A stretch of DNA of 64,000 bases from Anas platyrhynchos (lineage: Eukaryota > Chordata > Aves > Anseriformes > Anatidae), in contig NC_092594.1 in assembly GCF_047663525.1 (NCBI RefSeq), positions 37,700,001 to 37,764,000 on the forward strand. The letters are read 5' to 3'. Numbering within the stretch: the first letter of the stretch is position 1; each line of letters opens with the position of its first letter. The translations under genes were made by a program, and so were the position numbers. This document shows, piece by piece, positions 14,401 to 25,900 of this stretch. Under the pieces are notes generated by a model. That model was not told the origin of the DNA and did no database searches. It worked only from the letters and a program-made list of their open reading frames with translations.

Positions 14401-17400
14401 CTCCTCAGTTCAGGATGATGCACGCACCCTGAGCTTTTCCATTAACTTCCAATTCTCAGTTCTTTTCCTTTATTTCCTATTTTTACCTTTCACTTCCTGG
14501 AGGGGAAACAAAAATCTACCAGTTTTGTGTCACAGGTATGTCAAAACATTGAACAGTAACAATAATAACCATATAAACAACAAAATTGTGTCACTATTGG
14601 TAGCAAAAGGATGGTAAAAGGCCAATGCATGCAGTGAGACATACAGATAACGCTCTTCCGTGTACAAAGCTGCTCTTCCAATTACACCTAGATCAAGTTT
14701 TCTATCATTTCTGCAGGTATTTATATCACCAGCCCAGGAACAACAGAAAAAAATATTCTAGCCAGAAAAACTGTTTGAAGCTTTAAGCCCTTCAGCCACT
14801 CTCATGATGAAGAAGAAAATTCTCAGGACCTATTCCTTAAAAATCCACCCAGGCAGGATATTAGAGCCACTAAATCACGCTTCTTCACTTCTCCCTCCAC
14901 TTTGAATCATGAGAAATTGCAGCTGGTTTGCCCAAGGGAGCCAACGTTACCCCACCACCATCCCCAAGCAACCCAGCAGCTTTTAAAACCTTTTTTGGTG
15001 CCTCCAAAGGACTGGGTGAAGGGGAAAAACAGAATACTGGATGGGGAACCCAGCAAATAAAGGAGCAGATTAATCTTCCCCTGACCTGTCACTTCACACG
15101 TTGAATCGATGCTATAGAAACTGATGGAATTAACAATTTAGCCACCAGACACCCCAAAATCCTGCTAAGAATCCACTTCTCTCCACATTTCATCCAAGCA
15201 GCAGAAGGGAGCAGTCGGTCCTTGGCAGAGCTTCTCCCGCGAGGAGCAGGCCGTCAGGACTCACTGAAACGCGCGCTGAACACTAAAAGCCATTTTCTGG
15301 CAATTTGGCAAGTGCCTGCCATTATCGATACCTGAAATCTAATTGCACCTTAAGTGCTTCAGAGACCCAGAGCAATCGGAGTGTGTTTACAGGAATAATG
15401 CCTGATCAGTCAGAAATGACAAACTGCTGTTCCTTTGTCACCTGTCCAACTTGAGTATCGACAGTTCATGACAAAATGTTTTATTCTGAATGATTTTTAG
15501 CTACTGATGGACATGAGGTAAGTCAGGAACCAAGACCAAACTCTGTCGTCTCTCTGTATCTCATTTTCTGATCACACCTTCTGCTTTATGACTTGTGTTA
15601 ATGACCCTTTTCAGATGCAAACACAAGCCAGGCTGAAGGGTTTGTTTTCATATCTAGACAGCTTAAGTCCTCAAAACAATTCAAACACCTTCCTCTTTAT
15701 GTAAACACACAGGGCAGCTCTTTCCCGTGCAATTCATGCCCAACGCAGCATGCAGAGTCAAGGGTGCTCCATTCGGGTTTGTGCTGCGTTTTGAACTTCT
15801 TCCTTGTACCAAAGCAGCAGCAGCCAGGTGCCAGGAAACCCGAGGCCAGCTCTGCAGGGGAAAAAACACCCTGCACCTCCACGTCGAGGGAGGGACGTGG
15901 TAGGAAAGAGGTGAAACCTTCCTGTCCGCAACAGCACTTCTGACAGTCAGGACGCTGCCTGAGAAAACTCAAAGACTTTTCCCCTCTGCACAAAAAAGGG
16001 AAGCTGCTCTCTGTCAATGTAGGCTTTTATCTGCAAGACCAAACTACTACAGAAAAGTTAGCCCAAATTTACCAAATTACTCTTCCAACCAAGAACCCTA
16101 GATGACCTCCTGCCCCTCTAGACATGAGGTAGAAGAATTAAAGTAACTTTAAACTGTGGGCTCTGCCTACAAAAGATGAGTTTAAAAGGTTTGTTGACTT
16201 TACCCACTGAGTCTCCCCCATGACTGCTCACGGATACTTCACTTTCTGCTCTGCAGCTGTTGCAGGTCTGCTTTCCAAAGCTTTTCTACCAGATATTCTC
16301 TCCAGGTTTTGCTTCTCATTTGTTTCCTAAATTCATTTAGCAGACAAGTCCATTTGGATATGCAGAAACAGCACACTCCCTATCAGTTCTGAATTTCCAG
16401 CCTCCACTTCTTATTTTTAAAGAAGTTTAAAATTAATTCTGAAAGATTTTTGCAGCGCAGAGACTTCCAGGAGTTGACAAGCTTCGATTCATCACAGTTC
16501 CATGTTTATATTCTTGAGCAAATTGAAACCCACTCACTTTGCCTTTTTACACTTTTTTTTTTTTAACCTAACCTTTCCTAAAGGTCAAAAGCTCGCAGTT
16601 TTGCTCTGTGTGAGCACAGAGCATTCACTGTTCCACGGGGCTTGGGGGCAAGTGGCACGCAGCCGCTCAGACAAGAATGATATTCAAGGAAAACCAAATC
16701 ACTGTGAATATATTTACATTAAAATAAATAAATAAACAGAAATCTGCCTGCGATTGCTCGCTTGGGACACCGTGGGTGACAGCAAGGGCCTGATGTGAGC
16801 TGCCGGGGCTCCGGTAACGTGTCCCCAACCCGCTCCCGATTCCCAAGCACCTGTCCCACGGCCGTTCCCCAGCACAAGCCCTGAGCAAGGTGCAATTTCC
16901 TGCGTGTTTTTACAAACAAGTGCCAGGAGGAAATGCCTACCGCTCCCCTTATAAGGGCAAAACAGAACTCGCAGCTTTCTCCTGCGCCGGCGAACAGAAA
17001 ACCACCTCGGAGCATCTTCTCCCAGTGGGAGCCGAACTGGGACGACTGGAGTTAAATTTCAGCGCTGGTGTGACTTGGACAACCTACATCCTCCCTCCCC
17101 AAAAATTTTGGAGCACCCCACGGGGCTGTTCCGCAGTCCCAACACCCCCACACAGCCCTGAGGTGTTCCCCTGCCTCCACACCAGCTCCTGTCGAGGCCG
17201 AGCCGTGCCCTCAGCCAGAGGGCTCCGCAGCAGGGCCGGCGTTCAGCCTGATTTCCTGGTTCTCCCCTATAAGCTTTCACACACCTTTTTTCAACCCTAA
17301 CCCAACGGGAGGACCTCAAACAACAGCACATTCGGGTTTTTTTCCCCGCTGGGCCCGCATCCACCCGCCCAGGCCCTCGATCCGCACCGAGGAGCGAGGC

Positions 17401-17468
17401 AGCGCTGCCGGCGAGCCGAACCGAGGGCCCACGGGGGATCCGCGATCGGCCGGGAACACCCCCGCGAT

Positions 17469-17527
17469 CTCTTATTTTTCGATTTTTTTTTTAAATTTTT
17501 AGATTTTTTGATTTTTTTTTAAAAAAA
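17469..17527. repeat. A/T homopolymer cluster flanking the JAK1 CpG island
   Basis: A block of T runs broken by short TTTCGA, TAAAT and TTGA words, ending in an A run, sits directly at the left edge of the CpG island. On the minus strand it falls about 250 bases inside the proposed first intron. Such tracts resist nucleosomes and often mark promoter edges. No mobile element is visible. Confidence 0.6.
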
Positions 17528-17781
17528 CTTCGACCCGCGCCCAGCACCACGCGGCCCCAGCCCGGCGCTGCTCCAGCACCCGGCTCCCACCACCCCCATT
17601 TCCACCGCGGGGACGAAACCCTCCGAGCCCTGCGGGTCCTACCGGGGGCTCCCCCCCGGTTCCCCCTCGGTTCCCCCCCCCAGTTCCCTCCTGGTTCCCT
17701 CCCGGCTCCCCGAGCTCCTTCCCCCGGGGGGGGGGGATTGGGGAAACCACCGGGCCCCGAGCCCCCTCCGGCTCCACTCAC

Positions 17782-18050
17782 CGCCTCCTCCAGCGCCTCA
17801 GGCGGCCGCTCCCCTCTCCCGCTGCCCCCGCGGGGCTGGGGGCGGCCGGGGCTGTTCGAGAGCCGAGCTGGGGGCAGCCACAACCGGGCAGGGGCAGGAG
17901 CAGGGCGGCGGTCCCGGCACGGCAGCGGGCCCGGGCCGCGGAGCATGCGCTGGGCCCGGCCCGCCCCGGGGTGGTGCCCGGCCGCGGCCGCCTCCTGTTC
18001 CCCGGAGGGGGGGGGGAACCGGGGGCAGCCGCCATTTGGGGCGCTGTGAG
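17782..18050 (-). other. JAK1: Candidate non-coding first exon of JAK1
   Basis: Read on the minus strand, the exon would end with GGAGGCG at 17782 followed by a near-perfect donor GTGAGTGG (plus strand 17772-17781 reads CTCCACTCAC). The upstream boundary (transcription start) is only an estimate; the CpG-rich sequence extends to about 18,050. No long in-frame protein of known family is encoded, which agrees with the untranslated first exon known for JAK1, a cytoplasmic tyrosine kinase of cytokine receptors. Alternatives are a non-coding RNA or the first exon of another minus-strand gene. Confidence 0.45.
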
Positions 18051-18464
18051 GAGACCTGTGAGGGGCCCCAGTGGTCTGGTGCCCGGGGAAGGTAGCCCAG
18101 TGCCCGGTTTTGTGTCCTAAAGGGCAGAAGTCGGTGCCTAAAGAAGCCCGCCGGGCATCCTGCTCACTGCTGTCCCTCAGCCTTCGAGCAGTAGTTCAAA
18201 GCCGTGTTGTAAAATGTAGTTAAAAATGGGGTGGAAGGGATCCCGTGCCCAAAAATCACTCCTAAAGGTCCCCCACAGCACCTAGGTGCAGGCAGGCGCT
18301 GCTGCCTGGCAGGCCGACATTAAGGCTTTTAACCACGACTTGCCTGTTTCTTCCGTAATCCTGACCAAAAAAATCCACAGCAGAGCTCTCTTGAACGTCT
18401 TTTGCTTTTCTCCGAGCTCTACATCTTCTAGTGAAAACAATACTGGTGTGTTTTGATCCACTTT

Positions 18465-18489
18465 AAAAAAAAAAAAAAAAAAAAAAAAA
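18465..18489. repeat. Poly(A) run, 25 bases
   Basis: An uninterrupted A run preceded by CTTT, without an identifiable retroelement body or a flanking target-site duplication that I can see. Confidence 0.8.
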
Positions 18490-18800
18490 GGCCTATCTGT
18501 CTCGCAGACGTGCGCAACGCGGCGGTGTGAATACCTCGGTGTTTACACCGAAATGATGAGATAAACAATTCTCCCCTCTGCACAGAAAAGAAATCGGTTT
18601 CTTCATTGTGGTTTCAAACTCTGAAACTCACAGGAAGCAGCCTGAGTGGAAGTAATATCAGTAAGAAAACAATTCACTTCAATAAAATGATTGCCCCCTT
18701 CCTGCGCATGCACACGCACTTGGCGTTTTCTTCTGAGGGAAGCACCAGCCCCAGCTGCATTTCACAGTAACTGTCCTAATAGCCAAATCGAGCATTAAAA

Positions 18801-18824
18801 ACACACAAACAAACAAACAAACAG
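18801..18824. repeat. AAAC microsatellite
   Basis: After an initial ACAC, about five AAAC units lie in tandem before the sequence returns to unique composition. It is a simple repeat and likely polymorphic. Confidence 0.8.
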
Positions 18825-21800
18825 AAAGCGGGAAAGGTGATTGCTTTCAACACAATGCTAGTTTCACGTCATTTGCTTCGGTTTAATCAGAGCAGGCTGA
18901 CAGCATCGTTTTGTCAAGGCCTTCTCATGCACCAGTGGTACATGGGTGTGCAGGTGCCTTTGCTGTTACAAAGTGTTTACACGCTGACATCTGCCTCACG
19001 CTTTGGCTATCCCGATTTGCAAATTTGCTTTTCTCCTTGGAAATCACCCCAAACCTTTCCATCTCCCACACCAGAGCCGTGCGGCGGGGGCTGATTGCAC
19101 AACTGCACGTATAGGCATGTCCATGTGGTTGTAGTTTACAAACTAAAGATAGATGGACATTGATTTTTTTTCCCCCCTCCCAAGGCCTTTTCTTGCTTTC
19201 TTATTCTGCATTCCCCCTTGATTTGCCCAACAATGCTGCACTTCCACTGGTTTCCTTTAACTCTTGCTAGCCCTTTCTGTGGCTCTGCCTGCATGGTGAT
19301 AAAATCAGTTTTCCTCGATGAGTTTTCATGCTTCATAACATACCAGATCTCTATTACCTATGCATTACAGTCAGCGTTCCTTTCCCGGCACAGCTATTGA
19401 TGCTGCAAATGTCCTTAAATCCAGATCAGAGCTGCAAATCAAACCAAAGCCAAGAAGGAGGCTGTGACGGAAGGATTGCATAAGGGGCTTAGCCTGGGGC
19501 TGCTCACAGAGGCCGCGGCTCAGAAGACAGCAGCTTTACCTCTGCCCCCATCTAAACCAGGGCTCAGAGCCCGAAACCATGCCCAAGGATGACCCAGGCT
19601 CCCAAGGGCCACATCCTTCAAGGAAAGCTTTTTGCTTTTTTTCCTTAATTTCGGGACTGTGATGTCTTCTGGTTTCTGCTGGTTGTTCTGGGATGTGTAG
19701 TTTCAGTGAAATCGATGTGCTTCTAGAAATTAATCTAAAAACTTTATTAATAACAGGATTTCCTGCCCATCCCCAAACGTAGTGATGGATCTGTCTACTT
19801 TCCTCATTGGGGCAGCACCGATGTACATCTCTCTGCTCTTTCCAGCTCTCAGTTTCACAAAAATCTGTAGGAATTTAGTATTTTTAACACCTCTGTCTCC
19901 CTGCTAAATTGACTGGGAGCAACCAACAAGCTCAAAAGCTGTCAGTGGGGACATGAGGCTGTCAGACAGACGGATGGACAGACAAACAGACTGCGGTTTC
20001 AGAAAACCTACTCCTTGGGAAAGCTGGCTGAGTGCTCAGACCCTCCAGCCTGCTTTCCCCACAACACACCATCCTATGGCAAGGATGTAATTTTATATTA
20101 AAACACTAAAAGCATTTTTTTCTGTGGGATTAATCGCAGGTACTTGTAGCTGAATGTGTTCCCATGCTCATAAGGAGAGTGGGCCTGCAAAGAGCTGTAG
20201 AAAAGGTCTTTGAAGCAAAACATTTTTTCCTACCCCTGTAAGTACCGTACTGGGGTGGAGCGATGAGTCGGGCGAATTGCTTTGTATCTCACTTATTTCT
20301 TTATTTTGCAACTTCCAGGAAGCACTGATGTCCTCCAAGAAAAGAAAAAATCAAAATATATCTAGACTCGACTTTCTTCGTATTTGTGAATTAAAACTCA
20401 AATGAAATTCAAACGATTTCTCTCCTACAGCCTTCTTTAAAGACGAGGGTGGGCAGTTATGTACAAATTTTCCCCTACTTCAGTTTTCAAGTTTCCAGAA
20501 GCCAAACTTAACCTCTGCCTCGGTTATCTTTGAAAAGGTGAGGTTTTCACACTATTTAAAGGAGTATAAATGTTAAGACAAGTTTTTTTCCATAGCCTTT
20601 CAAACCACAGCAAGTGGCTCTGCGTACGGTAAAGTGCTATAAATCGCTGATGCCATCAGCTTGGAATTGACTGCAGCCTTACATAAATGTGATTTAACAC
20701 CATCTGAGCGATTTCACTTGTCTTTGGTTTGTTCCTGGCAGTGTATCTGGAGTCTGGTTCTTCTCAAACGTGCTAGCGAAGATCAGGAGGAGGCAGGGAA
20801 GTCAGAGGAGCTATGTAAGGTGTAAAACTGGCCTCTGCCTTTCGATGTCAGCAATTCCTTACGCTGTAATGGCACTAGAAAGTACGCTGGCAATAATTTT
20901 CTGTGCTCTTGTACGCTTCTGCAGAGCATCAGGCTATGCTCACTGCTGTTCAAATGAGAGTTTATTTTTTAAATGTTTTTAATTTTTTTCCCAAAGAAAA
21001 ACGTCCTTCCAGTTTTCCCTCCAGGGATGGGAGTTACAAAGTAGAGCGTGTCGGGGATTTTTTCCTTAAGATCGTCGAAACTGATCTTCTCACTCAGAGC
21101 CATTTTTCCTGAGGCAGATGGCAGGAGCTGTTCCCAGCCAGACCCACGCCAGGCTGGGCTCACCCCATGGCTGTAGTGCGAGGAGCAGCCGGGACACGGG
21201 GCCAGAGGAGCAGGACCAGCACCGTGGGGCACCGCAGAGCTGGGCCAGGCAAAAGGGGTGCCCTAAACCTAAATTTGGGTGCCTGTTAGTGGTGCAGCAG
21301 GGGAAATTCGGGCAAGACATCCTCCCTGCAAGCCCATCGGCGAAGGGGATAGCACCATCCTCCATCACCACGCAATATCTTAGGGAGCGCGAGGCCCCCG
21401 GATACTGCAGTGATGGGGTGGGACTTGCCCCGGGGGCTGTATAAATAGATATGCAAGTGCACAAGGCCTTTCATCTGATCTGTTGCTGAATTTATCTTAA
21501 ACTTCCTGTGCTCACATAACATGCGTGAAAACGTGTTTGTGACACTGCTGTCAGAGAGCTCGTCTCTGCTTGGAAAAGCAAGTGAGAGAATTTATGTTGA
21601 GACAGCTGGAATGTGTGAATTATTTCTTCTTAATTAACAACTTCGAAATATTGTCCTCGACCACCACCAACAATGACACTTTAAAAAAAAAAAAAAAAAA
21701 AAAGCCAACTGGGGTTTTAATAATCTCCGTTTGGGAAGACGAAGTACCCCTTGTCGATGATCTAAATATACTTTGAAAAAAAGCTCAAATCGTGCCTGCC

Positions 21801-22659
21801 CAAAGCAGTCCCTGTTCCCAGGGTGCTGTGGCAGCCGCTGCTGAAAGCCAGGCTGCGGGGGGATTTCCTGCTCGGGGCCAGCGAGCTGGCAGAGCCGCGT
21901 GGGAAGCCGAGCACACAGCCGAGTCCGCTTCCCGACTTCCCTGCCTGGGGACTGGAGCTCGCACGCTCGGCTCCGAGCTCGGGAGCACGGGGCTGGGATG
22001 CTGCCGCCGTGCCTCGGTCCTGCGGTGGGAGCGTTTGTGTTGCTACCTGCATTTTTCAGCTGTTTTTTCCCTGTTGCCAGCTTTCTGGTTCTTCCCCGTC
22101 ACTGAAGAAAAAGTATTACCTGAATTTTCTTCGGCTTTCTCTGATGATAATAGACCAGTGCAACCCAAGCTTGTCCCAGATGAAACGGAGCAGAGTGGTG
22201 GTGGCCGGCTCCAAACCCCACTCCTGATCTCCTTGGTCTCTGCTGGAGAGCAGCAGTTTTCTGTGGAGTTTGCCGTATTCCCCCTTCCTTCTGTCATCTG
22301 GAGAATTCCCGTCATGTTTCCAGGAAGGGTGGTGTTCACGGTCAGAGCACCACACAATCAGGGAATCGAAGAATCATAAAACAGTGGCACGGAGGGCTCA
22401 GAAATAAGAGCTGGATGGCAAACTCCAGATCTGGAGATCCGTGGACTTTCCAAGCCCGTTAAGACGAGCAATGCCAGCGCCAGGAGGTCACCACCCTTGT
22501 CTTTGCCTTCACCCTGCTGCTCTGCTTCGCCACGGACACAGCACATGCAGCAGGGCTGCCTGTCCGTCTATGGGGTGTTAGGGGGGAAATGAACAGTGCC
22601 AGCGATCGTGGAGGTGGGAATGGTGAGGTTCAGGCCCCTTCGAAGGCTGAGCTGCAGTA

Positions 22660-22950
22660 AGAGCATGTTGCTGCAGTGCTCCTTATTTTACTTAATAATT
22701 TTAAAAGGCTGTGGCTTGTTGCCTTGCATTTATCTGAGTTAAAAGGGCAAAAAGTGAAAAATCCTTTAGACTAAGAAGGAACTAAATAGATACTGGGCTC
22801 CTCTAATCACTGCCAGATAAAACACCCACTGTGGGGTTTGATTAAAATGACTTTCCCTTTAATGGGGATTCAAACACAGCTGCAGCAGCACGGCCAATTT
22901 ACATCCAAAATTAATTAGGCTTCATTAGCAACAGGCCTCTGGAAGCTTTA
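22660..22950. promoter_or_regulatory. Candidate conserved non-coding block
   Basis: A sharply AT-rich block set in GC-balanced surroundings contains homeodomain and TCF/LEF-like words such as TTAATTAGG and GATTAAAATG, and GATA-like CAGATAAAA. It resembles conserved enhancers in composition only. It lies between the JAK1 island and mir-101-1 and could act on either. Confidence 0.2.
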
Positions 22951-25900
22951 ATTTCCAGAGTCCCCTGGAGCACTGCGTTTCACCCCAGCATGCAGGAAGG
23001 ATTTGGGTGCTAGAGGGGCGGTGTCACGAGCTGTCCTGAGAAGCTGTTGTTCTGCACAGGATGGAAGTTTCTCTCAAAAACAACACATGGCATTTTTTTA
23101 TCATTCTGGGAACATGAAGCTGACACGTTTAAGGAAATCACTTGTAACTGTTTGCACCAAATCAGCAGGCCAGCCCGGGCAGTGGTCAGGAACATCAGCA
23201 TGGAGCCTCGCTGCCTCCTCCTCGCCGCTTCTGCTTGGCTGCTCCAAAACGCTGACCCAAAGGGCACCAACACTGGCACGTTTCTGTTTGTGTGCTTCTT
23301 TAAAGTCCTGCTCTATTCCATACCCCCAGGACGTGAGGCTCACAGTTAGAGAAAGCAGAGAAACCCCTGGAACTTCAGACCTACGACTAAAACCTCCAGA
23401 CTCACCTCCTCTGCTGGCCCATTCCCCAGGGCTCTTTGCTAGCACCAGAACGAAACCTCCTGTGCTGGTGCTGCCCCAGTGCCTGGACTCTTTCCCTTGA
23501 ACTTTCCACCCCTATTACCCGCGGGTTGGTCTCAGCAGCAGGGATGAGACCCACGGCTGGGCTCTGCTCGAGCAGAGCAACGCGACGGTGCCAGGATGGG
23601 GTCCGTGGCTCTGCTCTCCATCTGGCAGCACCTCTAACAGCAGTAATTTGCTCTCTCACAGGCTTATTTTTAGCCAGGAAGAATCTGAGGCTTTTGCGAA
23701 TGTTTAAACACATGTCTCTCTTGAATTATTCAGTGTGCTCTGCCTGCTTCTGGAGTTAATTAAAATGGAGGGCAATCGATAGCGAGCTCTCTGGCTCGCT
23801 GTGGGGAGGTGGCGGCAAGGAGCAGCTGTGGGACCGCTGAAAACCTCCGGTCCTCTCCATCCCTCCCAGGCCACCAGGCTGCCACTGCTCTGCTCCCTTG
23901 GCTGTGCTGGCCAGAATCTGTGCTGACCGAATCGTACTGAGTTTGCCTTAATTTAAGGAGAATGATTTGTGCGCCGCAACAGGGATGGACATGTCCCGAG
24001 CCACACAAACCAAGGGCTTGGTGGCTGCTCCAGAACCAAAGCCCAAATCCCGCAACGTGGTCCACGTGAGATGAGCATGTGTCTGCCAACTGATGCACAG
24101 TGAACACTGGAGCACAGCCCAGAGGATCTGCCAGGTGGCTGAGATGTCTTCCTTCTTCTCGGTGGCTCCTCGTGGCCTTTGGCTTTACAGCCAAGTGCTT
24201 TCACCTGGAACGAGAAGGAATTATCTGCCTACCACCTTCTGCAAGAGGTGAGGGGCCACAGAGGGGCTATTTTAGCTCAAAAGCTGGAACTTAGGGTGCC
24301 AACACATATCTGCTCAAGGGGTTTAGGCAGAAAGAGCCCCCCCATGCCCACCTTCTGCTCGCAGCCAGCAGCTGCACCTCTTTGTTCCCTGTTTTCTGCT
24401 ACAGCTGAACATGTTTTTTCTCAGTGTCAGATGAACATTCCTGTGTATCTTTAAGACAAAGACTAAGTGCAGCCCTCATCCTCTTGAAGTCAACGAGGAA
24501 TCTGGGATTGGGACCAGAGTTTCACCTGTCACATGAAGAAAAGCACAAGGTTTGGTCCCAGAAAAGGTAATATTAGCACAATATAAAAGCGTGACCTTCT
24601 GTAAGAGGATACTCATCCACACATACCTCCGTGCCTCTCCTGCTGCTGTGAAATGTTACGGAGAGCAAACTACATACCAAGTCAAACCATGCTGAATTTA
24701 TCACCTGCCTGAACACGGCCACGAGAGCGGTGGTTTCGGTATTGTGCCACAACACCCAGTTCCAGGTAAGCAGTTCTGTCCCCAGCCTGACATCGATTAA
24801 CGTCAGTCTCCCTTGTGAATCAAGCTACTGACAAAAGTCTAGGGTTTGCACGCTACCCGAGGCAGGAGGAACCATCAGCGGTGGACAGAGATACCTTTAT
24901 CTGTTCCTATCAGAGGTGGAGGTAGATAAGGGGATGCTGGGGCGCTGTGCAGCCAGCTCTCAGCCCCCAAATGCCCAGCGGTGCCCAAAGCCCCCCTCCA
25001 GCCCCGCGTGCTTTGTGCACAACCAATGTGAGATGCAGGCAGAAATATTTCATGCAGAAGGGAAAAACAATCACGTCCTTCGTTCAGGCAGCACACTTGG
25101 GGACCACTTTTCCTTTTTGTAGGAGGAACATAGGAACATGTTGTTGCCATCCCTGTTCCTGCGGCGTGGAGAGGGACCCCCCTCACCTGGCAGCAGGAGC
25201 GGGGAGACAACCACAGCACTCTGCTGGGAGCAGCTGGAGAAGGAGACAGCTCGAGCACATCCATCTGCTTTTATGCTGGAAGGTGAAAATATCACTGCAG
25301 TGGAGCTGAGCACGCTTGCCATGAGTCCGTGCTGAATTCCCTTTATGCTCGTGAAATTTTGCAGGCAGCGTGAGATGGTTTTGGAGCTGGTGTGCTGAGA
25401 AGACAGGCTTCTGAGCTGCTAACATTTCTGATTGCTCCACGAGGCTTCACCAGAGTCTCCATCAGCTTGGTATTTCTGTTTGTTTGATTTTTTCACTCTA
25501 ATTTGCCCAACATTTCTCGGCTCACATTCAGGCATTGCTTAACCTGACCTAAAAACAAGTTTGTCATCGTTGCATTCCAGGGCAACCAGTACTTGCACTT
25601 ATCAAGACGTTGCAGTTAGGGTTCTTGATTTATAGAAATGTTTAATCAAGAAGGCCTGGACTAAAGTTCAAGTGGAGTGCTTTGTGCTAGCCAGAGACAA
25701 TTTGAATGAACAGTAATTAAAACAGTGCCTGATTCATATGGGGCACTGCTGGACTTTGGAACGACAACTGCATGCTTGGAGCTCTGTTGGGATGGATTCC
25801 TTTTCCTTTTAGCACAACCACAGCCAGGGCTGCTGGTGCCGATGCTTTCTGCTGTACGGTAAGAGAAGTCACATTAAAAAATAAAATAAAAAAGGGGGAA

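Larger units (their letters stand above)
1..17339. other. Non-coding region, probably JAK1 first intron
   Basis: No open reading frame here resembles a known protein exon, and I searched by eye on the minus strand for the conserved start of JAK1 without finding it. Conserved vertebrate gene order places JAK1, on the minus strand, immediately left of AK4. A minus-strand splice donor in the CpG island at 17.8 kb suggests that transcription runs leftward through this stretch. It holds homopolymer runs, including a long T run near 11.45 kb, and AT-rich blocks near 6.9 and 10.8 kb that could be regulatory. The intron assignment is an inference from synteny. Confidence 0.5.
17340..18060 (-). promoter_or_regulatory. 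JAK1: CpG island, probable JAK1 promoter
   Basis: The sequence turns abruptly GC- and CpG-rich, with GC boxes and an NRF1-like GCATGCGC at 17943-17950. A near-YY1 word, GCCATTTGG, lies at 18031-18039. A minus-strand splice donor sits inside the island. The position left of mir-101-1 and AK4, together with the strand of the donor, fits the JAK1 promoter in the conserved vertebrate order. The gene name rests on synteny, because no JAK1 protein sequence lies in the window. Confidence 0.6.

Noticed and set aside
1-17339. JAK1 coding exons on the minus strand
   Set aside because: I looked for the conserved N-terminal JAK1 sequence in reverse orientation and did not find it; only non-coding parts appear to be present.
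21424-21460. TATA box-like TATAAATA in the intergenic region
   Set aside because: No exon, donor or CpG island follows that would support a promoter.
22340-22460. Possible decayed CR1 3' end (AATCGAAGAATCATAAAACAGTGGC)
   Set aside because: Only the tail-like words match loosely; the diagnostic GGTTGGAAGGGACC box is missing, so assignment is not supported.
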